The notes beneath the pieces are model-generated. The model saw only the letters and a list, made by a program, of their open reading frames with translations. It did not search any database and had not been told where the DNA came from. A program made the translations under genes and the position numbers. Below are positions 18,240 to 24,564 of a DNA stretch of 24,564 bases, piece by piece (within the stretch, counting starts at the first letter, position 1; the number at the start of each line of letters is the position of its first letter). Source of the DNA: Euprymna scolopes (Eukaryota > Mollusca > Cephalopoda > Sepiida > Sepiolidae); assembly GCA_024364805.1 (NCBI GenBank), contig CM044508.1, forward strand, positions 9,004,960 through 9,029,523. The letters are read 5' to 3'.

Positions 18240-20190
18240 CTTGCAAGAGAGTTGTATGCTCAGTCCGTCAAGTTCAAAGTAGCTGAGCAGCAGCTAGGGT
18301 CCCATCAGTTTTGGCAAATAGCAAACAGAATCCTAAACAGAAGAGAGTGCTCTATCCCAACTATCATCAATGAACGTGAGGTAATCTCGTCAGCATGAGA
18401 CAAAACCAAACTCTTTACCAAGATCTTTGCAGCTAATTCTACCCTTTATGACAAAGGCTGCCAACCTCCAGTATTTCCTTGTGTATCTGAAAACATGCTA
18501 TGCAACATACAAATATCTGTATATGATGTTGCCAAGCTAATCAAAAACCTTAATTCCAGTAAAGCAACTGGCCCTGATGGCATTCCACTTATAGTGCTCA
18601 AAAATCTATAACCAGAACTAGCGCCCATACTTAGAGTTATTTAAGCGTTGTCTTAAGGAGAAATGCTTCCTTACATCTTGGAAAATCTCATCAGCATGCC
18701 CTGTATTTAAGAATTCAGGTGATCGTTCATATCCCTCTCAGTACAGGCCAATAAGTCTCCTGTGCATCATGAGTAAGTTGCTGGAATCTGTATTAAATAG
18801 AGAAGTAGTCAAACATCTCAGCAAAAACAACCTTCTTAATGACGTGCAATATGGTTTCCTTTCTGTTAGATCTACAGCAGACGTGCTTACAATTATATCT
18901 CATAGGATTAGCAAATCTCTCGACGGAGGCTTTCTTTCTAGAGCAATTGCTCTTGACATATCAAAGGCCTTTGATAAGCTATGGCATCAAAGTCTACTTC
19001 ACAAGATCTCCAGCTATGGTATAGCTGGAAATGTTTTCTCAGTTATTAAATCATTTCTCTTTGATAGGTTCATAAAGCAGTGGTTGATGGGCAGAAATCA
19101 GAAGCTCTCAGTATTACTGCTGAAGTCCCACAGGCGTCCATCTTGGGCCACACTCTCATCCTGATCTACATTAATGATCTTCCAAATCACATCCTTACAT
19201 CATTCATAGACATTTATGCTGGCGGCACTACAATCTATGGTAGCACATCAAAGACCGTAAACGACCAAGTTCTCTCTGATTCTCTCTCCTCTCATCCTGA
19301 GCATGTGGTACAATGGGGAAAGAGGTGGCTCATTATATTTAACGCATCTAAAACCAAGCTTCTAACTCTACACCATATACGTTCAGATGCCAATCTGGCA
19401 CCGGTTGAAATGAATGGCTCTCGTCTTGGGGGAGGCTTCATGTTTTAGAGGCTTCTGGGCTTGACCTTTACTATTGACCTGAAATGGAACACATATATCA
19501 AATCCATTGGCAAGGTCGCTGGAAAAATGGTGGGATCCTTCTACCGCTCCAGTAGATATCTCACTCCTGATGCAATTCTCTACCTATATAAAAGTCAGGT
19601 ACGGCCAACGATGGAGTACTGTTGCCACATCTGGGCAGGAGCTGCTAGAAGCAATTTATCCTGCCTTGACAGAGTTCAAAATAGACTTCCTAGCTAAGTG
19701 GGGAATGCCCTTTTCTCTTCCCTGCAACCTCTTCCCCACAGAAAAGACGTTGCGAGCCTGTCTCTGCTTTATCGTTATTTTCATGGCAAGTGCTCAGCTG
19801 AGCTTTAATCTATGGTCCCCCCTCGCCAAACTCTCATGAAAAACACTTGTCTAGCCAAAATCACTATCAATAATTTCCCACACTCTTTATCTGGGCCTAA
19901 ACCTAAATGTAGATTCCATGAACAAAGCTTCTTTCTTAGAACTGCACACCTGTGGAACTCTCTTCCATTTCCCTGTTTTCCAGCTGACTACAATCTGATT
20001 GTCTTCAAGTCCAATGTAAACAAGTTCTTGATTAACCCCCCTCCCTAATAATCCAATTTACAAAATTCCCACTACTTATGTTTATTACACTACAATCACA
20101 TTGACTAATATATACTCATTGACCCTTATCCTCGAGTGGCCTCTTGGCATTGATAAACGGTGATCCTTTGTAAAAAAAATCTAAAAAAAA
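18240..20190 (+). mobile_element. LINE family A (Jockey-like), longest copy, catalytically dead
   Basis: In order on the plus strand: SHQFWQIANRILNRRECSIP (thumb-side linker); SSKATGPDGIP near 18560 (finger motif); ISLLCIMSKLLESVLNREV; QYGFLSVRSTADVL; ALDISKAFDKLWH (motif A, aspartates at 18955 and 18973); EVPQASILG (motif B, where the usual PQGS is PQAS); DIYAGGTTIYG (motif C, at 19215-19226), in which both catalytic aspartates of YADD are glycines; NASKTKLLTLHH (D); LLGLTFTIDLKWN (E); and SFYRSSRYLTPDAILYLYKS with YCCHIWAGAA. The C-terminus ends VFKSNVNKFLINPPP near 20045. Frame changes occur near 19080, 19445 and 19700, with stops near 18400, 18610 and 18640. No endonuclease is visible, so it is 5'-truncated. 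Confidence 0.92.
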
Positions 20191-20195
20191 TACAA

Positions 20196-20395
20196 ATTGA
20201 ATATGTACTTTTGTGTGAGATTGACATTCCTGATATCATAATTCGGTTCTTTATTTGCTTATTAGTTTATTAAGTGTAAATTATTTTGTAATCGACCATT
20301 GTCGTTCTAGATGCTCTTCCCATGCTCAAATATGGAGCCATTTGAATAAAGTGTTCATATTTTCTATTTCTTTCTAATGTCGTTAAATCTAAAAT
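20196..20395 (+). repeat. Direct repeat G, copy 2 (downstream of LINE A)
   Basis: Partner of 17618-17850. It begins immediately after the A-rich LINE A terminus and includes GCTCAAATATGGAGCCATTT and AATAAAG. It may be either a 3' flank shared by two insertions or a terminal repeat of a larger unit. Confidence 0.7.
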
Positions 20396-20864
20396 TCTCT
20401 TTAAACCGAGTGCTTAATCTATTTCGACACTGACCTAATTAACGAATGACTGTATTTTCCAAACTGGAATATCAAATTCAATTTCATTTCCAAAGTTTGC
20501 CAACATACAAATGCATTCGACTGATTTGTTTTTTTTAACTTATGCATTTGCCTTGCATTTGTTGATATACTTTACTTATATCTATGCAGATGCCTTTTAT
20601 ATAATTGGAATTTTAATACAGAAAATATATGCACAATCATACTGGATTATTCTATATATCTATCAAGATCTATGATTATTACAAATCTATACATTTATAT
20701 ATTTCTGTCTATTTTAATATATTTCTCTCGATGTCCTATTATGTTTTATGTACGTCCTCAACAGCTGGAAGAAGCCATTGTATAATTAGAACAATAAAAA
20801 ATATTTCTTTATTTCCTGGCAATATTTTTACAATGATCTACACTATAGTGTCACCATGTGGACT
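20396..20864. other. AT-rich stretch with no recognised gene
   Basis: A short open frame at 20629-20880 is AT-driven and unrecognised. Confidence 0.5.
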
Positions 20865-20935
20865 CTTCTTGAACCTATGAATATTGATGATGGTGGTAAC
20901 AAACAGAGTCACTATGAGCAATCCAGAAGCAGTCT
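20865..20935 (+). repeat. Short dispersed repeat H, copy 1
   Basis: GATGATGGTGGTAACAAACA followed by GAGTCACTA matches 21372-21400 (GATAATGGTGGCAACAAACA, GAGTCGCTA) in the same orientation. Flanking CTTCTTGAACCTATGAAT and CTCTTCCCGAGACCCTGAAT also align. Confidence 0.55.
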
Positions 20936-21154
20936 CTGACAACACATTACGTCTGTACTTTCTGTAAACGCAAACTCTTGTCATATTTCAAGTAATTAAA
21001 AAGTTAAAACATAAAAAAAAAAAATTATCTGTTTAATCATTGACTAGCATTGGATACAATTTAAAAAAGATCACTGAAGATATAATATTTTCATTCACAT
21101 TTAAATTATAAATAATTCCGCTTTTCTATAGCTATACTTGATCAAAATTTGCTA

Positions 21155-21235
21155 GTCTTTCTCTGCTCTATTTTTATTTTATGATAGTTGCTCGACTGAG
21201 CTCCAATCTTTAGTTTCCTCGTTTCCTCTGTAAAA
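21155..21235 (+). mobile_element. Small LINE family A-like fragment
   Basis: TTTCTCTGCTCTATTTTTAT, GTTGCTC, GACTGAGCTCCAATC and GTTTCCTCG align with 19758-19828 of the long LINE A (SLLYRYFHGKCSAEL codons). The match fades beyond about 21235. It is too short and diverged to assign beyond the family. Confidence 0.5.
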
Positions 21236-21347
21236 TCATTACAACAAAAACGTTTCTAATTACAACCGATGTATTTTTTTTGTGCTCCACACACACCTCC
21301 AAACACCTGGACAACGCCATGCACCCATGCTAGTTATTATTAATGGG

Positions 21348-21415
21348 CTCTTCCCGAGACCCTGAATAGTGATAATGGTGGCAACAAACAGAGTCGCTAC
21401 TGCAAAAGCAGAATC
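21348..21415 (+). repeat. Short dispersed repeat H, copy 2
   Basis: Direct partner of 20865-20935, lying 3' of the small LINE fragment, so H may be the 3' untranslated end of a related LINE. Confidence 0.5.
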
Positions 21416-22039
21416 ATTTGAGATAGGTTGACGGTTTCATCGGTTGAAAAGTTCTGTGAACAACACTCAAAGTGAGAACAATAGTTCGAATGATCAAAAC
21501 AAATAAAATTATGAATCCTCATCTAAAAATTCAGAAACAATATTCTGTTTGAGAATTATATATATATATGACCTGTCTGTCTAGGAAACAGTCTCTACCA
21601 AACTCTTCTGTCAATTTTTGATCTACAGACTTGAAACTTGATTTATAAAAAATTTGGACCTGTAGAACAAATTCTATTTAGATTTTAGCCGGTAAAAATA
21701 GCTGTTACTGCGTCAAAATTGAAAAAAATGGAATTTGATAAGCGTAAGTCCACTTAAAGTGCTCTGTCATGCATGCGCAAATATATATTTATAGGTTAGA
21801 TATCGCTATTTTTAAAATTTTCAAAAATGCATCTGAATTTTTTTTTTTTTTAATGTGCAGTGTATGATAAAGATGCATTAGCTTACAGAACTGTATGGAA
21901 TTTTTTTTTAAGTTTAGAGTTAGAGATCTGAGTCTTAGCCATGAGAAACCTTCAGACACCCCCCCCTCCAAACCTACAGATGACAATGAAATCAAAACAT
22001 TAATTGATTCGTTATTAGTTGTTTTATTTTAAGGCATAT
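21416..22039. other. Unassigned AT-rich stretch
   Basis: 21590-21790 (GACTTGAAACTTGATTTATA, GTTACTGCGTCAAAATTGA, GTCATGCATGCGCAAAT) has the feel of a dispersed repeat I cannot name. T-runs occur at 21838-21853 and 21900-21909. No gene is seen. Confidence 0.4.
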
Positions 22040-22242
22040 CAACATATTTTACATTATTTAAAGCCAAATCCGGTCATTTTAGTAAAACATTTTATGCTTC
22101 CAATTCTTTACCATAAACTATTTATTCACGGTGTTTGGTTTGGTTGTTTTGTTTTATGACATATCAACCTTTTTCATATTATTTAATATCAAATCCAGTC
22201 ATTCAAGTAAAAAAATTATGCCTTAAGTTCTTTATGTTTTTA

Positions 22243-22259
22243 AATATTTATTCATGGTA
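22243..22259. repeat. Target site duplication, left
   Basis: AATATTTATTCATGGTA, 17 bases, identical to 22472-22488. The relative at ~10 kb has the motif once at this point. Length fits LINE-driven retroposition. Confidence 0.75.
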
Positions 22260-22471
22260 CTGCGCTTCGAGCTAAGATCCAAGTGTAGTATCTGTTCTGA
22301 TACTACACTTAAGTTAATTTGTCCTTAGTCAATGTAGGGGAAACCCTTCTATACTAAGGCGATTTTTACTTTTGCCTACTTGAGTGACGATTTTTGGGGA
22401 GTTGGTTTTTTCCCCACATATAAGACGACCTTGTGTTAGATTTTTTTCTCATGGTGAAGCAAATAAATAAC
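22260..22471 (+). mobile_element. 212 bp retroposon with a U2 snRNA-derived head
   Basis: The insert opens CTGCGCTTCGAGCTAAGATC then CAAGTGTAGTATCTGTTCT. U2 snRNA, recalled from memory, begins AUCGCUUC, has GGCUAAGAUC and AAGUGUAGUAUCUGUUCU, and carries the branch-site-pairing GUAGUA. The match starts at U2 position 2-3, lacks about ten bases of the first stem and has one extra C. After position ~39 of the insert similarity ends: GATACTACACTT follows, the exact complement of AAGTGTAGTATC just upstream (12 bp hairpin, 6-base loop), placing GUAGUA inside a stem. Farther on, GATTTTTGGGGAG at 22389-22401 resembles an Sm site followed by a GGGGA/TCCCC stem. The 3' end is A-rich (AAGCAAATAAATAAC) and the insert is bounded by 17 bp duplications. 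It is best explained as a U2-headed SINE or a chimeric U2 retropseudogene, not a working U2 gene. Confidence 0.7.
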
Positions 22472-22488
22472 AATATTTATTCATGGTA
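22472..22488. repeat. Target site duplication, right
   Basis: Exact copy of 22243-22259; repeat F resumes immediately after. Confidence 0.75.
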
Positions 22489-22819
22489 TTTTGGTTTGCC
22501 TATTTTGTAAAGGAAAATCGTCGTTTTTGTTTTGAGCTTTGCAGAACATGATTGAGTTTTGCAAAGAGAAATAAAAAAAAACAATAAAATTAATGTTTGG
22601 TGCATTTAAGTCAGGAAGCCAATATCTTCAAATAGCCTGATCTGGTAGCACCAGAACTTTAATTGGTAATAACTCCCATTACACAAGCTGAGCAAAAATC
22701 CATCATTCATGAATATTTGTTTAAATATCTTTTAACATATTTTTAAAAAGCTTTTAATTTTGATTAAAATCTTGCACAAACTTTCCATTTCTATATTTTC
22801 TAAAAACTTCATATTTCAG

Positions 22820-22856
22820 TGGAGACTGGATGTCTCCCAGGTGACTACTACACAAG
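22820..22856 (+). other. Possible 37 bp micro-exon (speculative)
   Basis: Preceded by a pyrimidine-leaning stretch ending TTCATATTTCAG and followed by AAG then GTAAGC, a strong donor. Two frames across it are open; one reads ETGCLPGDYYT. No neighbouring exon is recognised, so this rests on splice-site appearance alone. Confidence 0.15.
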
Positions 22857-23158
22857 GTAAGCCTGGTGAGTACCAGAAGTGTAACATTTGGAAACATTAG
22901 AGGCTGCATGTCATCTTACCTGATCGCAATATACGTGCATATAAAAAGATACAGGTGAAGAAAGTTGGAGTTCATATCCGCTGTACACGTTGTAAAAACA
23001 AAAATAAGAAAAACAAGATGATTACAGTCACCCGAATAATGCAAATATCTGTTTCTTTAGCTTTTCATGTTTGTGTAATGAAAAACAGCAACTACGTTTT
23101 GATTTTGGAAAATACAAATATTTTAAATAAGATTTCATTTAAACTTTAATTTTTTTAG

Positions 23159-23460
23159 TTTCATCTACATAGATTTTTATTGAAAAGTTAACAACCTCTG
23201 TAATATTGTTTATGAAAATCACAAAAAGAAGTGGCCCCAAGACTGAGGCCTGAGAAATCTCACTAGTCACATCCACTCAATAAGACTTCGATTCATTCAG
23301 TACAACTCGATGCTGTCTATTGAGTAGGATGGATTTAGTCCGATCTAGTGCAACACCTTCAATATCATAGCTCATGACTTGCATGGATGGATGTTAGTGA
23401 GGGACAGAGTCAAAGGTTTTCTGAAAGTCGCAATAAATCTCAATAAAGAATACTCTTGAG
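23159..23460 (-). mobile_element. CR1/Jockey-like LINE fragment, reverse-transcriptase palm
   Basis: On the minus strand one frame, interrupted by two stops, reads EIYCDFQKTFDSVPH (motif A), LLNRQHRVVLNESKSY, then SEISQASVLGPLLFVIFINN (motif B, usually PQGSVLGPLLF) and FSIKIYVDE (motif C, usually FADDTK). The order and the SVLGPLLF block are typical of CR1-like and BovB-like LINEs, and it differs from families A and B. The second catalytic Asp has become Glu and the fragment ends there. The second stop, TGA after SKSY, replaces an expected Trp. Confidence 0.85.
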
Positions 23461-23510
23461 TATCAAAGTCACATATGCCTGGGAGCCACATGAGAATTTG
23501 ATATTCCCTA

Positions 23511-23841
23511 GAAACTTCGGCGATTCAGAAGCATAGGAGACTCTAAGTGCGATCATACCGATGTCAGGTGAAAACCTAGCCTCGATGTGAAAATGTTCCA
23601 ATTACCAAACCGGACTTCCTGTTTTAGTTTAAAATGAACAAATTGATATAAAAGAAAATATGTGGCACTTTTGAACACGTTTTTATTTCTTTTTATTTAA
23701 AATATATTTTACAGATTTATTTTAAACTAAAATAAAAAAGTCCGATTTTGTGATCAGAACGTTTTCACATCGAGGATAGACACCTGACACCGATACGGTC
23801 GCACTTAGAGTCGCCTATGCTTCTGAATCGCCGAAAGTTCC
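23511..23841. mobile_element. Near-palindromic element: ~125 bp inverted repeats around an ~80 bp spacer
   Basis: Left arm 23511-23635 and right arm 23717-23841 are inverted copies agreeing at roughly 85% by eye. They include an exact block TTCGGCGATTCAGAAGCATA at the outer ends, then GACTCTAAGTGCGA, TGTCAGGTG, CCTCGATGTGAAAA and TTTTAGTTTAAAAT. It has the size and layout of a long-TIR MITE. No target duplication is evident. If transcribed it would fold into a hairpin of over 100 bp. Confidence 0.85.
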
Positions 23842-23987
23842 TCTTTTTGTGAAATCCAGATTCCTGCTTACGGTAAATACAACTGTATCGTTTACACACG
23901 TTTACACACGTAAACCCAACACGTTGTAGCAGAGTACATTGCAAAGAACATAGGACAAGTAATAACTCGACTCCTTCTTTTTGTAAC

Positions 23988-24110
23988 AACCACATTTATT
24001 TCCTCATTTTTCTGCCATGCTTGACTTCTCATTACGGCTGTGACGTACCTAACGTGATCGTCTCCTTTTTATAGTTTTTTTTCTTTTTCCTTACTGTGAC
24101 ATGATTTTGT
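23988..24110 (+). repeat. Dispersed repeat E, plus-strand copy
   Basis: ATTTATTTCCTCATTTTTCT, GGCTGTGACGTACC and AACGTGATCGT line up with the reverse complement of 15055-15140. TTTTTATAG at ~24067 could be a TATA box. A start at TGTAACAACC would suit an LTR edge, but this is conjecture. Confidence 0.5.
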
Positions 24111-24547
24111 ACATGATTCTGTATTTGCATACACGCGTCTAAACTCGGTATCATCGATTGTGTTATTATCATAAACAACTTAACTTTTTCATTTCAGGCG
24201 TTATCCATTCGATCAATTAACCAATCCCTATTCTGATTTATTTTTCTCCTCACGAGGGAGGAGTGAGACATAAAATCGTTTTTTAAAGTGGAGAAAATGC
24301 ATCCCTTAAAAAACAGGACCTTCGGATTGATACAAAAAGTAAAAGTATAAAAGAATTATCCTTCAATGACCGAGGACAAAAAAAATTAAGCGTACTATCA
24401 GAATAGATGCAATACTTTGTTCTTAGGAAAAAAAAGCCAAGGAAATGGCTGTTTTACTTTGTGCTGGGGTTGTCTGGTGATTCATGATTAAAATATATAT
24501 AATAATCATAGTTGTTTAACGCATTAACTTACTTTGCAATTACATTG
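24111..24547. other. No recognised gene; one small hairpin
   Basis: CTCCTC facing GAGGAG near 24246-24263 is a 6 bp hairpin. The rest is AT-rich with no gene seen. Confidence 0.5.
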
Positions 24548-24564
24548 TCTTCTTCTTCTTCTTC
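24548..24564. repeat. (CTT)n microsatellite, cut by the window edge
   Basis: About five to six CTT units reaching the last base. Confidence 0.9.

Larger units (their letters stand above)
22040..22690 (+). repeat. Dispersed repeat F, plus-strand copy, interrupted by the U2-headed insert
   Basis: Two tandem units of ~118 bp: CATATCAAC, CAAATCC(G/A)GTCATT, TTATGC and ATTTATTCA(C/T)GGT each occur twice between 22040 and 22259. The non-tandem part resumes at 22489 and runs through GATTGAGTTTTGCAAA and CTGATCTGGTAGCACC. The order matches the inverted copy at 9839-10180. The insertion at 22260-22471 is missing from that copy. Confidence 0.78.

Noticed and set aside
21789-21995. 68-codon minus-strand frame
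   Set aside because: Driven by T and C homopolymers; no recognised content.
22260-22471. Functional U2 snRNA gene
   Set aside because: Similarity ends after about 40 bases, the GUAGUA region is in a hairpin, and the insert has retroposon hallmarks.
23765-23995. 76-codon minus-strand frame
   Set aside because: Half of it lies in the palindromic element arm and the rest is unrecognised.

Overview
The window looks like repeat-rich intergenic or intronic DNA from an animal, most likely a cephalopod mollusc such as an octopus. This is inferred from AT-rich composition, long dinucleotide microsatellites, several families of decayed Jockey/CR1-like LINEs, a retroelement with an (ATA)n tail whose protein I associate with octopus and other marine invertebrates, and a dead mariner. 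I found no convincing host protein-coding gene, no tRNA and no CRISPR. Nearly every open frame of 60-200 codons is either a piece of a dead retroelement or a shadow of a simple repeat.

Layout. 1-900 has a TATA-bearing segment with several palindromes. 1.3-1.7 kb holds microsatellites. 2.0-4.4 kb holds a repeat with the tail of LINE family C, then two diverged direct copies of a ~290 bp repeat around an AT-rich 1.2 kb block. 4.8-8.3 kb is three retroelements: LINE A (minus), a shortened LINE C (plus) and LINE B (minus). 8.3-9.4 kb carries a hammerhead-like relic, a 5S rRNA-derived sequence (minus) and an element starting at a GC hairpin. 9.8-10.2 kb is repeat F (minus). 11.2-12.3 kb is microsatellite plus a ~150 bp tandem repeat. 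12.3-15.0 kb is LINE B (minus) abutting LINE A (plus) head to head, followed by a second LINE A 3' end. 15.5 kb has the best hammerhead-like fold. 15.9-17.15 kb is the mariner. 17.6-20.4 kb is LINE A (plus) preceded by a ~110 bp inverted repeat and a hammerhead-like motif, all bracketed by a ~200-230 bp direct repeat. 22.0-22.7 kb is repeat F (plus), interrupted by a 212 bp insertion with a U2 snRNA-like head and a 17 bp target duplication. 23.2-23.9 kb has a CR1-like reverse-transcriptase fragment and a 330 bp near-palindrome.

How the parts relate. There is no operon or pathway. The interest lies in small-RNA-derived or ribozyme-bearing elements (U2-headed insert, 5S-derived sequence, hammerhead-like motifs) among dead LINEs, and in inverted repeats able to form long hairpin RNA if transcribed. 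The strongest candidate for something undescribed is the U2-headed insert at 22260-22471, because the window also holds an uninterrupted relative of its target at 9839-10180.
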